Below are positions 1-9,148 of a DNA stretch of 47,731 nucleotides, one piece after another (within the stretch, counting starts at the first letter, position 1; each line of letters opens with the position of its first letter). Under the pieces are notes generated by a model, which had not been told where the DNA came from, ran no database searches, and saw only the letters and a program-made list of their open reading frames with translations. This stretch comes from Planctomyces sp. GTDB taxonomy: Bacteria > Planctomycetota > Planctomycetia > Planctomycetales > Planctomycetaceae. Position numbers and translations under genes: made by a program. The stretch is from assembly GCA_027483405.1 (NCBI GenBank), contig JAIXUU010000415.1:1-47731 (forward strand), in the 5' to 3' direction.

Positions 1-965
1 CCGCCCTTGCCCGTCAAACAACCACGGGAAAGGCTGGTCTCTGTCAGACGATTCACCCGCTTGGCAGCAGTGATACCAGAAAGCGAGTGACAAGCCGCAC
101 AATTCAGCTCTTGAAAATATTGTCGTCCACGGTGCACGAGACGTTCGTCGGTTTTTAACGATTCGTCGACCTTACTATCTCCGGCCAGATAGGCCGCTAT
201 CGACAAAGCTTCGTCGGGTTTCAGTTTCATATCAGGCATGCGCCCTGACTGACGAACATGCAGCGGTGCGAACAGGAACTGACTCAGGGATGCGACGTTG
301 TACTTCTCTGGGACATGAACAAGACCGAAAGCGACTGGCTGGACTCGCTTTTCACGATGATCTTCGGGCTCATCATCGAAATCGTCATCCGTTTCCTTCG
401 GTTTTTCAGAGACTTGCTCGAAGACCTCCCGAGGGCCATGACAGGCAACACAACCTATAGAGTGATAGAGAGTTTTTCCACGCTGTTGATCGAACTGGCT
501 GCCTGCTGCTGGCAGAGACTTTTCTTTGGATTGATCCACCAGAAAATGGGTAATAGCCTCTGCGATCGCTGTGCGTTCAGTTTCAGGTCGCGATGCCAGG
601 AGATCAGGCATCGTTGTCCCGGGATGCTTTTGAGCGGGATGTGCGATGAACTCCTGGAGATACTTCGGGGAGACTCGCCCCCCCACGTTCGTCAAATCGG
701 GAGCGGTCTTTTCGGAGATCCTTCCGCTCTCAACCCCAGTATGACAGGCTCCGCACTTCAACTCATGAATCAGCAGACTACCCACTTGTGCTGCAGTAAG
801 TGGATGCTGTCCCGGCCACGCTGCACTCTCGGTTTCGGCCGATAAGGCAGGCTTAGCAGCACCCCATTGCATAGCCCATAACGCGATGAGATTTACAAAA
901 AGGTAGCGCCGTGTTACCTGCTGATGGGTCTTTAACAATTGAGTGCCATTCTTTGATCCGATCAC
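1..965 (-). CDS. Multihaem c-type cytochrome, 3' end outside window (partial)
   Basis: A reading frame on the minus strand is open from about 965 down to base 1 and runs off the window. Translated by hand, it has a hydrophobic export segment (RRYLFVNLIALWAMQW, then an Ala-rich cleavage region) and three c-type haem sites: CGACH near 750, CVACH near 445 and CAACH near 95. A very acidic stretch (DDDFDDEPEDH) lies between the second and third haem domains. This is the pattern of planctomycete periplasmic cytochromes that accept electrons or accompany degradative enzymes. The start is uncertain: no ATG precedes the signal peptide. GTG at 965, after the purine-rich AAGGTGGGG, and TTG at 938 are the candidates. 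The gene begins 75 nt after the SASA esterase stop, so the two are probably co-transcribed. The substrate and redox partner cannot be read from the sequence. Confidence 0.78.
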   Translation of the reverse strand, partial: MIGSKNGTQLLKTHQQVTRRYLFVNLIALWAMQWGAAKPALSAETESAAWPGQHPLTAAQVGSLLIHELKCGACHTGVESGRISEKTAPDLTNVGGRVSPKYLQEFIAHPAQKHPGTTMPDLLASRPETERTAIAEAITHFLVDQSKEKSLPAAGSQFDQQRGKTLYHSIGCVACHGPREVFEQVSEKPKETDDDFDDEPEDHREKRVQPVAFGLVHVPEKYNVASLSQFLFAPLHVRQSGRMPDMKLKPDEALSIAAYLAGDSKVDESLKTDERLVHRGRQYFQELNCAACHSLSGITAAKRVNRLTETSLSRGCLTGKG

Positions 966-1040
966 CTCGAATTGCCCCACCTTGAGAATTCTGATTCCCT
1001 AACACACCATACATCGACACAAATACTTCAAACTCATCCA

Positions 1041-2324
1041 CTATCGCGACGACTTACGATTTTGCTCATTCAGTAACTTCAGATTTGCCTCTGCAAATGC
1101 ATTGCCGATTTGAGCAAACGTCTTCGCACAGCCCAGGTAATGATACCCGGCATTGGAGGCACCCCGTTTCCATAGAGTCACCTCTGCTGGGGAAATCAGC
1201 TTTTCCTCAAATTGCTTGAGATATGCCCGCTTCTGCTCTTCCGTCATCGAACCATCTGCATTGGCATGATCTTTATGCTTTGAATTCAGGAAATAGTTCA
1301 TCTGCCGCACTTGATCGTACTTCTGAGCGATTGCTCCCAGCTCTTCCGCCCAATAAGGAGCGGTCTCAACAGCAGCGACGTTTCCACGAAACTCAGGAAG
1401 CATGGCTGGTGCAGCCATGGCTGCACGAAAGTTTGCGGTTTGAAGATTGGGTTTTTCACCATCGACTCCCAGGACACCAATCACAAATGGCATCTGTGGA
1501 GCATTGAGATCCTTGCGGACATCGCGAATAAAATGTGCCATCACCTCACTATAAGCAGCATATCCATTTGGCTCTGATCGATTGGGGTAGGTTCCGGTAT
1601 CAACGAGGTCATTCCAACCCTGCATCCAGACAAAACCAGAGAGTTCATACCCCTGCTTCTCATCGTACTTCGGGCAGACACGTGGAATATCACTCAATAC
1701 GTGCTTCACATGATCGACCATTAAGCGATAGTAGTGCCCTGTCTCTTCGGCTTTTGCCTTCTGAATCGATTCAATATCTTTGCCTTGCTTGCGGAAATCG
1801 CTGAGCTGCTTTTCATTAAAGACGTAGGGGCCGGCACTTGGCGGACGAAAATCGGTATTGAGACTTTTTCCACCCCAGGCCGTTTTAATAAGGAGGACGG
1901 GCTCCTCAAAGGCAGCATCCATGGCGATCCCGAACGTGAACTCTGGGCCGATTTTTCCACCATCCTCTTGAGGATTGCGGCGAGATCCATATCCCGCAGT
2001 CAAAGGGCCAAAGCCTTCTCCGTTCTTGTCGCCACTCCCTGTGAAGTAGGAAATCCACACTCCTTCACAAACCACAGGTTTACCATCAGCGCCACGCATT
2101 TTCTTCAACAGCGGCAGCGTGACAGGGTCGTCACCGATGTAGTCGAACGTTTCAACGCGTGCGTGCCCCTCCATATTGGATTGCCCCGCCAGAATAAACA
2201 CTTTCAGTGGCTTCGCTTCCGCGCAGGCAATCTGAAGTGTCCATGAACTGACAGCCATCAACGCGATCTGGCACAGCACAATTCTGAAAAACAGCATTTG
2301 GGCAAATCTCGAAAGGTTCGTCAT
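1041..2324 (-). CDS. SASA-domain (sialate O-acetylesterase-like) SGNH hydrolase, exported
   Basis: This is a 427-aa protein with an N-terminal signal sequence (hydrophobic residues about 12-34, ending near ACAEA). The mature part starts with the block FILAGQSNMEGHA, the nucleophile-serine motif of the SASA family (carbohydrate esterases related to CE6, PF03629). The C-terminal block around NAGYHYLGCAKTFAQIG fits the catalytic histidine region. Members remove acetyl groups from sugars or polysaccharides; the exact substrate is not predictable. Planctomycetes carry many such exported esterases for sulfated or acetylated polysaccharides. It starts divergently from the large dehydrogenase-like gene across 438 bp and is followed at 75 nt by the multihaem cytochrome gene. 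The family assignment is firm and the specificity is open. Confidence 0.88.
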   Translation of the reverse strand: MTNLSRFAQMLFFRIVLCQIALMAVSSWTLQIACAEAKPLKVFILAGQSNMEGHARVETFDYIGDDPVTLPLLKKMRGADGKPVVCEGVWISYFTGSGDKNGEGFGPLTAGYGSRRNPQEDGGKIGPEFTFGIAMDAAFEEPVLLIKTAWGGKSLNTDFRPPSAGPYVFNEKQLSDFRKQGKDIESIQKAKAEETGHYYRLMVDHVKHVLSDIPRVCPKYDEKQGYELSGFVWMQGWNDLVDTGTYPNRSEPNGYAAYSEVMAHFIRDVRKDLNAPQMPFVIGVLGVDGEKPNLQTANFRAAMAAPAMLPEFRGNVAAVETAPYWAEELGAIAQKYDQVRQMNYFLNSKHKDHANADGSMTEEQKRAYLKQFEEKLISPAEVTLWKRGASNAGYHYLGCAKTFAQIGNAFAEANLKLLNEQNRKSSR

Positions 2325-2762
2325 GGAGCCGAATTGTTTTCACCACGCAAAATACATTGTGGCGATTTTTCTCCAATTTCAATCTGTTTTTTTCAATTTT
2401 GCAGATCGCATCGGGAAATACTTATTCACTAATCTGCAATTCTCCTGATTTCTCGGGGGATCATGCTGAACCTGAGGGAAATACCTCAAGGTACGATCGC
2501 TTCTTACGAGAACAGGGAGCTTTTGGCTCAACGAGTTCTGGTTGAGTCAACCGACTTTGGCTTAACTTTGACAGACAATCGATGAACCAGAAATACAGGA
2601 TATCAAGAATGTTTCTCCACCTTTGATTCGAAACAATTGATTAGTAGATATATACAACATCTTTACTTACCCTGAGTACTGGCCACAGTAGAACTCAATG
2701 ATACGACAGCCTTTTTCATTTCAATACTCGTTTTCAATGTCTTCAATGAAGGCGGCCTATTG
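2325..2762. other. Divergent intergenic region with promoter-like elements
   Basis: This is 438 bp between two divergent genes, AT-richer than its surroundings. It contains an Rrn-like T-rich stretch near 2380-2400 and a possible plus-strand sigma-70 promoter, TTGATT at 2623-2628 and TAGATA at 2645-2650 with a 16-nt spacer. It also holds the inverted repeat listed separately. Short open frames here show no family features. The promoter call rests on consensus matching alone and is weak. Confidence 0.4.
2540..2552. promoter_or_regulatory. 13-bp palindrome, candidate operator
   Basis: GGTTGAGTCAACC is a perfect dyad around a central G. A further half-site, CTCAAC, lies just upstream at about 2527-2532 and pairs with GTTGAG inside the palindrome, so two overlapping symmetric arrangements exist. 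It sits between two divergent promoters, which suits a transcription factor operator. No regulator gene is adjacent, so the factor is unknown. Confidence 0.3.
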
Positions 2763-5700
2763 ATGCAGCGCATAGAGTTTGACGTTCTTCTGGCACCGTG
2801 CCTGACAGTTCTTCTGATGATTCAACCGGCCTGGGCTGAATCCGAACGCTATTCCATCACAGTGCCAGAAGGCTTTGAAATTCGACAGGCGGCCAGTTTT
2901 CCGCTCGTCGAACGCCCAATGTTTGCAGCACTTGATCAGTCAGGACATCTCTATGTTCTTGATTCGGGTGGATCGAATGGTGGAGATCGAATGAAGAACC
3001 CCACCGATGTCATTCGTCGCCTGACGGATACCAATGGTGACGGTATCTACGATCAAAGCACGATTTTCGCTGATAAAATCGTTTTTGGCACTGGTATTGC
3101 CTGCCGTGATGGAGCCGTTTTCATTACATCTCCACCCAGCCTGTGGAGGTTTGAAGATAACACTGGCGATGGTATTGCCGATCAGCGTATAGAGCTCGTG
3201 ACTGGTTTTGCTTTCAATCAAAGTTGTACTGATGATCTGCATGGAACAACATTGGGGCCAGATGGTCGGATCTATTTTTTACCTGGTCGATTTCACCATA
3301 AAATCCGCCTGAACGACGGTACGCCTCTACGAGATGGTGTTGGCCCGTGGCTGATGCGCTGCAGACCGGATGGAAGTGATGTCGAGTTTGTCTCGGGAGC
3401 TGTGGGAAATCCCGTCGAAGTGGCTTTTCTTCCCAACGGTGATTCTTTCATTCAGGGGACATTCTGGGCCAAACCCTCAGCGCCCGGAGGACTAAGGGAT
3501 GGTCTAATTCACGCTGTCGCTGGAGGTGAGTATTCCGTTCGAGATCGTGACTATTCCGATCGAATACGAACCGGAGATTATCTTCCCGCACTCGTCCCTT
3601 TGACGGCGACAGCCCCCAGTGGCTTGACAAGTTATCTGAGTTCCTCGTGGGGAGTCGAGTTTCAAGAGAATCTCTTCACGTCGCACTTCAACACAGGCAA
3701 AATCCTGCGGCATCAATTAAAAGTTGATGGTGCAACATATCGTTGCGAAACCGAAGAGTTTGCCTTAGCACCACAAGGAACAGTTCATTTCACGGATGTC
3801 CTTGAAGACGCTGATGGAAGTTTGCTGATCGTCGATACGGGAGGTTGGTTTATCGCCTGTTGCCCTGCCTCGGGTTCGAGCCAGCCAACAGTCAAAGGAT
3901 CAATTTTTCGAATCCATCGCACGGCCGCTACAAAGGTTCACGATCCTTATGGCAATTCAATTCCATGGATGTCTTTACCTACAGACGAGCTATTGGCCCT
4001 GCTCGATGATTCCCGGGTCATGGTGCAAGAGCGTGCTATCATGGAAGCGGCGCGAAGAAAGCAGCGGATGATTGATGCTCTGGCAACTCTTCTGAAATCG
4101 CCACATTCCACGCTCAGGCAACGAATTGGAGCTGTTTGGGCGCTTTGCCGCATGGATGACAATGCGGCACGGGCAGCGACCCGGCTGGCCTTCAGAGATC
4201 CCAGCAACAGTGTGCGACAGGCAGCTGCTTACTCGGCAGGTCTTCACCGTGATCGATTGGCACGTCAACCACTGGAAGCATTACTCGTTGATGAATCATC
4301 AGGAGTGCGACGAGAAGCTGCTAATGCCCTGGGCAGACTTCAACAGAAGGAATCCATCCCCGCTCTTCTCAAAAGCCTAGAACCACAACAAGTTTCACAA
4401 GGGGTGACTGCTGATCGATTTCTGGAGCATGCCATTACCTTCGCGCTCATCCAGATCAATCATGCAGAATCGACTCGTGCCGGCTTGTTGTCTCATTCTG
4501 CGGATGTGCAGCGAATCACTCTGATCGCACTCGATCAAATGCCATTAACAATACTTGATGCGAAAGATCTGACACCACTTTTGAGTTCTGGCAATACACC
4601 ACTCAGGCTGGCGGCCATCCACGTTTTATCACGACATCCCCAATGGACTGCTGAATCCATCGCGCTGATTGATGAATGGTTCAATAGTGACCAGATCAAT
4701 GAAGATCGAGTCCAGATAATCGCAGGATTTGTGCGCACACTTCAGCATGAGCCACAAATGCAGGAAACCATCAGCCGGAATTTTCAAGAACAGCAGTTGC
4801 GCTCGAAAACATCACGTCGAGCACTGCTTATTGCCGTTTCGAGAATGGAAAAATCGAGCATACCTCAGGGATGGCTTAACGGAATTGAGGAGTCGCTCGC
4901 AGGGGAGGATACAGAGATATGCATGGCAGCGCTTGATGCGGTCGAGAAACTTTCGCTGCTACCATTGGAGAGATCAATACGCCGGATAGCTCAAGAACCT
5001 GCCAGGGAGCCACAACTTCGACTGAAATCTCTACGAACATTAACGACTCTCGACAAGAGACTCAGTGACTCTGAATTTGAGTATCTCGTTTCGAGACTTT
5101 CGGCTGAGACACCCATCCGGGAACGCATCACGGCACTCGATATCATTGCCAATACTACACGCGATGAACATCGATTGTCTCAATTGCTTCCGTTCGTGAA
5201 AGTCGCCAATCCGGTGGAGTTGCCCTATCTATTGGCCGCCTATGTGAATTGCACGAACAAAGAGATAATCGAACAGTTAATTGAGGCCCTTGAAGTCTCT
5301 TCAGCCACTCCAGCAATCGACATGATTGAGCAAATTCTGAAACCACACGGAGAGGAAGTACAACGTGATGCGGCACCTCTTCTTGAGCGACTGAGAAAAT
5401 CGAAAAATGAACATCTCATTCGACTGAACGAATGGGAACAGCGAATCGAGAAACATAAGGGCGACAGCGAGCGAGGTCGATTGCTCTTTATGAATAAGGC
5501 TCAATGCCATTTGTGTCACGTAACAGATTCCCAGGATAAAGCGAACTCTCCAGCGAAGATCGGGCCTGATCTTGCTGCCATTGGCGAAATTCGCACCCGG
5601 CGTGAACTTCTCGAAGCGATTCTTTTTCCCAGTGCGAGCTTTGCCCGGGGGTTCGAACCGATTGTTGTCACCTTACAGGACGGTCGAGTCTTGACAGGTT

Positions 5701-5939
5701 TGGCAGGGAAAGAAACGACAGAGGAGTTCATCCTCACGACGATTCAGGACAATAAACCCGTCGAAAAGATGATTCGACGAAACGAAATCGAAGAAGTCGC
5801 CGTGGGCAGGGTTTCCGCAATGCCCAACGGGCTCGAGCAGCCGCTCACAGCGCAGGAATTTGCCGACCTCATGACATTTCTACAGAACTTAAGGGCTTCC
5901 AAAGTCACGAAAACTGTCACGGAAGGTGTTGCCAATTAA
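2763..5939 (+). CDS. PVC-type membrane-bound dehydrogenase domain / HEAT / haem c fusion protein
   Basis: This is a 1058-aa exported protein with three parts. After the signal peptide, a beta-propeller-like N-terminal half (about 30-380) begins VPEGFEIRQAASFPLVERP and carries repeated D-x-D-x-D calcium-like loops (DTNGDGIYD, DNTGDGIAD), as in the planctomycete/verrucomicrobial dehydrogenase domain (TIGR02604 type). A HEAT-repeat region (about 420-880) follows. A C-terminal haem c domain has the binding site CHLCH at residues 915-919 (TIGR02603 type). Known relatives are periplasmic and are thought to oxidise sugars or polyols, but few have been assayed. The start is taken as ATG 2763, preceded by GAAGGCGG at a good distance; a TTG directly before it would add one residue. 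A strong hairpin follows the stop. Confidence 0.9.
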   Translation: MQRIEFDVLLAPCLTVLLMIQPAWAESERYSITVPEGFEIRQAASFPLVERPMFAALDQSGHLYVLDSGGSNGGDRMKNPTDVIRRLTDTNGDGIYDQSTIFADKIVFGTGIACRDGAVFITSPPSLWRFEDNTGDGIADQRIELVTGFAFNQSCTDDLHGTTLGPDGRIYFLPGRFHHKIRLNDGTPLRDGVGPWLMRCRPDGSDVEFVSGAVGNPVEVAFLPNGDSFIQGTFWAKPSAPGGLRDGLIHAVAGGEYSVRDRDYSDRIRTGDYLPALVPLTATAPSGLTSYLSSSWGVEFQENLFTSHFNTGKILRHQLKVDGATYRCETEEFALAPQGTVHFTDVLEDADGSLLIVDTGGWFIACCPASGSSQPTVKGSIFRIHRTAATKVHDPYGNSIPWMSLPTDELLALLDDSRVMVQERAIMEAARRKQRMIDALATLLKSPHSTLRQRIGAVWALCRMDDNAARAATRLAFRDPSNSVRQAAAYSAGLHRDRLARQPLEALLVDESSGVRREAANALGRLQQKESIPALLKSLEPQQVSQGVTADRFLEHAITFALIQINHAESTRAGLLSHSADVQRITLIALDQMPLTILDAKDLTPLLSSGNTPLRLAAIHVLSRHPQWTAESIALIDEWFNSDQINEDRVQIIAGFVRTLQHEPQMQETISRNFQEQQLRSKTSRRALLIAVSRMEKSSIPQGWLNGIEESLAGEDTEICMAALDAVEKLSLLPLERSIRRIAQEPAREPQLRLKSLRTLTTLDKRLSDSEFEYLVSRLSAETPIRERITALDIIANTTRDEHRLSQLLPFVKVANPVELPYLLAAYVNCTNKEIIEQLIEALEVSSATPAIDMIEQILKPHGEEVQRDAAPLLERLRKSKNEHLIRLNEWEQRIEKHKGDSERGRLLFMNKAQCHLCHVTDSQDKANSPAKIGPDLAAIGEIRTRRELLEAILFPSASFARGFEPIVVTLQDGRVLTGLAGKETTEEFILTTIQDNKPVEKMIRRNEIEEVAVGRVSAMPNGLEQPLTAQEFADLMTFLQNLRASKVTKTVTEGVAN

Positions 5940-5943
5940 AACA

Positions 5944-5981
5944 AACACCCATGGGGAGTCCTTCGACTCTTCATGGGTGTT
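5944..5981. terminator. Long hairpin between convergent genes
   Basis: AACACCCATG at 5944-5953 pairs perfectly with CATGGGTGTT at 5972-5981. An inner stem, GAGTC-CTTC-GACTC, stacks on it through two G-U pairs, giving about 17 continuous pairs closed by a tetraloop. It begins 4 nt after the stop at 5939 and lies between convergent genes, so it could serve both strands. There is no T-run after it on the plus strand, so it may act with Rho or as an mRNA 3'-end stabiliser. Confidence 0.7.
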
Positions 5982-6029
5982 GGCATGGACAGCGACTTGT
6001 CTCGACGTTTAGATCAGCCAGTTCAGTGA

Positions 6030-6611
6030 TCAGCCAGCCAGAGGCATGGGTTCTGGAACAAGGACGAATGGGAAAATTCGAACGGGGGTCGAACCCACAA
6101 CTTTTTCGCGGAAACCCAGCTGGGCAGCACGATCCGAAGCGAATTGGAGAACCGTGAATTCGAGTCCGCAGAAGAATTCTGCATCAACTTCAGCAGCTAC
6201 ATCAGCGAAAATTTCGCCGGCCGAGGCTGAGTGCCGACGAACACCGTGGATGCTGTTTTCACGCACTTTGACACCCGCAGCAGCCAGCTTGACGAGCCCC
6301 TTCAGGAATCGACCAACCAGCGAATCAGGTGTTGAAACTCGCCACAGGCGCTCCCACTCTTCGTGAGATTCCCAGTAGTAGCCATAATTGAAGTAATCCA
6401 TGGCCAGCAAATAATTGCGATTCTCGGCCCACGATGCAGGAATCAATGGACGCGAGGGGGGATGACGCTTCTGGTAACTGTGTCCGCGAGGGTCGCGATA
6501 AGGATGTGGAGCGTCACTTCCTGGAATGAAGGTGTAAGCAGGCAGTTCAGTTGATGGGAGCAAACGGGGCGCCTGCTTCGACAGATCGAGCATGCCCTTT
6601 TCAAAAATCAT
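6030..6611 (-). CDS. DUF309-domain protein
   Basis: This is a 193-aa soluble protein. Residues around [17 protein letters not shown] and [12 protein letters not shown], followed by the conserved N..HG block, are the signature helices of the DUF309 family, a small all-alpha fold of unknown biochemical role found in many bacteria. The N-terminal 60 residues are Pro/His/Arg-rich and outside the domain. Start ATG 6611 is preferred over GTG 6617 because GAGGA lies 9 nt upstream of the ATG. It is convergent with the large dehydrogenase gene. The function is unknown. Confidence 0.85.
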   Translation of the reverse strand: MIFEKGMLDLSKQAPRLLPSTELPAYTFIPGSDAPHPYRDPRGHSYQKRHPPSRPLIPASWAENRNYLLAMDYFNYGYYWESHEEWERLWRVSTPDSLVGRFLKGLVKLAAAGVKVRENSIHGVRRHSASAGEIFADVAAEVDAEFFCGLEFTVLQFASDRAAQLGFREKVVGSTPVRIFPFVLVPEPMPLAG

Positions 6612-6840
6612 TTTCACCAGTCCTCAAGAGAATCCGAACAGGCAGCAAGCCGTCGTTTGACTCGTTCGAAGACCAGTCAGACTTGCTTCCGCAATTCGTA
6701 TGTAGAAAGAGATCACAAGAATCTCTGATTCTACCAAAATTTTCGAAGATTGTCTTGAAATTTTGCCTGTGATTTCAGCCCAAAAATTCGAGCGTGATCT
6801 CACAATCGACAGGAATGTCGTACTCGGAATGACTGGACGT

Positions 6841-7725
6841 TCAGTTTTTCGATGGAGAAAGCTCACTGAGGAACTTGCGCACCAAAACGCCGCCCGAATC
6901 CCCCTCGATAGGAAGTTCACGATTGATCGTCGCGTGATTCTTTCCCGAAAGTCCTTCGACTGCAGCCGATACATCCGCTCGCTTCAATGCCTCTTGCAGT
7001 TTCATGGCTTGCTGCCTGCTGTCGGCCCGCGAGGCCACATAGAGGATGAGAAATGGTGGAATTCCGATTCCCTTCTGGACAGCAAGTGTCGGGCTCGCCT
7101 GCTTCTGAGTGGCTTCGTCAGCCGAAAAGATCTTCTCGTACATTTCCTTCATTCGAGGAAGCCTCGCGATACGAATCTGTTCAGGAATATCGTATCCGGC
7201 ACCGTCGAGAAGGATGACGCCAGACAGGCGATTCAACTGAACACCTGCCGCCTTCAGATATCTGGGATCGGTAGCCACCAGAGCCGCCAGATGAGCCCCG
7301 GCTGAATGCCCCATCAGCACAATCGAGGTGGGAGACTTGATCTCAGGACGATTGGCATTGACGACCCACGCGATAGCATGAGCTACATCACTGGCCATTT
7401 CCGACCATTTGACCTCAGGGTGCATGCGGTAGTTGATAGAGACCATGCCCCACCCCTGCTTGAAAAGAAAATCGGCCTTTTCCCTCGCCCCTGGAGTTTT
7501 TGAGCCAATTTCCCAGGCACCGCCATGAACCCATACAACAACCGGCGCATTCGCTGTCGGACCAGGGTAAACATCCAGGGTAGTGCGCTCATTTCGCATC
7601 TTTTCCCGATAGGGAACATCCATGACCGGTTGAGGATCGGCGGCGAGTGCTCGATTGGGAGGAAGACAAAACAGAATCCCCCAAACACAGATAGCAGTCC
7701 GAATTGAGCAAGCGATCCATTTCAT
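6841..7725 (-). CDS. Exported alpha/beta hydrolase (esterase/lipase-like)
   Basis: This is a 294-aa protein with a signal peptide (hydrophobic 9-28, cleavage near ALA). It shows the oxyanion-hole motif VWVHGGAW and the nucleophile elbow GHSAG, as in the BD-FAE/hormone-sensitive-lipase branch of alpha/beta hydrolases. The likely catalytic histidine is in KNHATINREL near the C terminus. It probably hydrolyses small or carbohydrate-linked esters in the periplasm. ATG 7725 follows GGGAGAG at about 7 nt. It is on the same strand as the DUF6807 gene, but a strong terminator separates them, so it is probably transcribed from its own promoter in 7726-7969. Confidence 0.9.
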   Translation of the reverse strand: MKWIACSIRTAICVWGILFCLPPNRALAADPQPVMDVPYREKMRNERTTLDVYPGPTANAPVVVWVHGGAWEIGSKTPGAREKADFLFKQGWGMVSINYRMHPEVKWSEMASDVAHAIAWVVNANRPEIKSPTSIVLMGHSAGAHLAALVATDPRYLKAAGVQLNRLSGVILLDGAGYDIPEQIRIARLPRMKEMYEKIFSADEATQKQASPTLAVQKGIGIPPFLILYVASRADSRQQAMKLQEALKRADVSAAVEGLSGKNHATINRELPIEGDSGGVLVRKFLSELSPSKN

Positions 7726-8149
7726 ATTTCACTCTCCCAATCACGAAATTAACTTGCCACCGTCCATAAGAAACGACTGCGGATCTTACGGGAAGCATGC
7801 CGACGCGCTTGGCTCACAAACGAATCGACTCCAGTGCCGCAGGGGACTTTCAACAATCTGAAAATGCCTTAGAAAGCCTCCACATCTCCCTCCACAGCCA
7901 GAGAGTGTCTCAGATTCACTCATCTCTCAAACCAGGATTTCCACTGAAGGTTTCGCCAAAATAAAAAAAGCGGCATGATTTCCCCCGGTAAACTCTGAGG
8001 AGCTACCCATGGAAATCTGCCGCATTCTTTGTTTTCGATGGAGACCAATCGTTACTCGGGATGAATGCTCCCCAGCATTCAGTTGGGATTGTGCCTTTGC
8101 AAATCTGTCACGCTCGCCTTGGAAATTCTATCTGAGGAAGTGAAGAACC
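7726..8149. other. Intergenic region, promoter side of hydrolase and 3' region of DUF6807 gene
   Basis: This is 424 bp without a credible gene. It holds the intrinsic terminator at 7962-8023, the presumed promoter region of the hydrolase gene between 7726 and about 7950, and otherwise nothing recognisable. Short frames here do not resemble any family. Confidence 0.5.
7962..8023 (-). terminator. Intrinsic terminator of the DUF6807 gene
   Basis: Read on the minus strand, GCGGCA-GATTTCC (8023-8011) pairs with GGAAAT-CA-TGCCGC (7983-7970), giving 6+6 pairs around a small internal loop. An inner GGTA/TACC stem sits inside. The helix is followed directly by TTTTTTTAT (7969-7962). That is the standard Rho-independent arrangement. 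It lies 126 nt after the stop at 8150. Confidence 0.85.
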
Positions 8150-9148
8150 TCATGATTTTTTGAGAGTTGCTGTGAACTGGTCATAGGCTTTCTGCAGACT
8201 TTCAGAAGTCTGAGAATTGTCAGGGAAAACCAGAATCCGGTAAGTCATTTTGAGAGGCTCGTCTGGCAACAGATCGGTTTCAAAAAATGAGCCAAAGCGT
8301 CCATAAGGTCGTTCGGAAAAGCGTCTGGGCTTAGGCAGTGAGGGATCTTCGAAGTAGGCAATGGTGTACTTGTTGTCGTTCACGGGATACGTCATCGCGC
8401 ACCAGTTGAGATTGGCATGCTTGGGTTCTGCCGGGCCATCGTTTTCCTGAACAGCTTCCGGCTGTTGGGGAAAGTTTGCGGGGCGGATGTAGCGAGCCGA
8501 GTTCGCGTCGGCGACCGACTGTGGCGCACGGAACTGAAAACCCGCATGCTGGCGATCACCAGTCAGGCGAATCTTCCCGCGCTCGGAATACAGCACTGTC
8601 GACCAGTCGATCTGCCAGCCAAACTTACCATCCGCAAGTGGCAACTTTTTGACTGAAACAGTCCGTTCTTCGCGGATCACAGGCTTGTTGTCGGCATCTT
8701 CCCAGTGAATCTCAGCGGTGGCAGTGGCTTCGACATCATTGGCCTCCTGCTTGAGAAACTTGATATGTTTCTGATGGGCACCTTTCGTACAGTGCCAGAA
8801 ATCGTAGGAGCCTTTGTCGGTTTGTGTCTTATTCCAGGCGACATACATGCCGCGATGATGGGGAAACGTGCCTCCCGGGCCTTTGGTAATCAGATCGCCT
8901 GTCCCGGGGCCGAACACATGATGAAAGACTTTATAGGTTTCGGCATTACGCTCGGGTGTCGAGGGGTCATAGGCGTGCATATATTTCAGCACGGGTTGAC
9001 CATCCAGAGTGAGATCCGTTTCCGTTCCCGCGGCATTGGTCTTCCACTCAAAACCGGCTGTACTCGTGGCAGCCGACCAGACCATCACCGAGAGAATGGC
9101 TAACACGCCTCTGGCCAGAAGTGCGGCATTGCTGATCATCAAATGCAT
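8150..9148 (-). CDS. DUF6807 (PmoA-like) exported protein
   Basis: This is a 332-aa protein with an export signal (LLARGVLAILSVMVW, cleavage near TAG). Typical family blocks are present: LKYMHAYDP, FPHHRGMYVAW, YDFWHC and GFQFRAP, and a C-terminal GRFGSFFETDL segment. This family (PF14100) is often labelled methane oxygenase PmoA in databases, but it is unrelated to copper methane monooxygenase. In planctomycetes it accompanies sugar and glycoside utilisation genes. The conserved His pair in FPHHRG could bind a metal or sugar; that is inference. It is transcribed alone and ends at a strong terminator. Confidence 0.88.
   Translation of the reverse strand: MHLMISNAALLARGVLAILSVMVWSAATSTAGFEWKTNAAGTETDLTLDGQPVLKYMHAYDPSTPERNAETYKVFHHVFGPGTGDLITKGPGGTFPHHRGMYVAWNKTQTDKGSYDFWHCTKGAHQKHIKFLKQEANDVEATATAEIHWEDADNKPVIREERTVSVKKLPLADGKFGWQIDWSTVLYSERGKIRLTGDRQHAGFQFRAPQSVADANSARYIRPANFPQQPEAVQENDGPAEPKHANLNWCAMTYPVNDNKYTIAYFEDPSLPKPRRFSERPYGRFGSFFETDLLPDEPLKMTYRILVFPDNSQTSESLQKAYDQFTATLKKS

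Noticed and set aside
853-1041. 62-aa minus-strand frame between the SASA gene and the cytochrome
   Set aside because: It overlaps the start of the cytochrome gene in another frame, has no domain, and ends inside that gene's signal sequence region.
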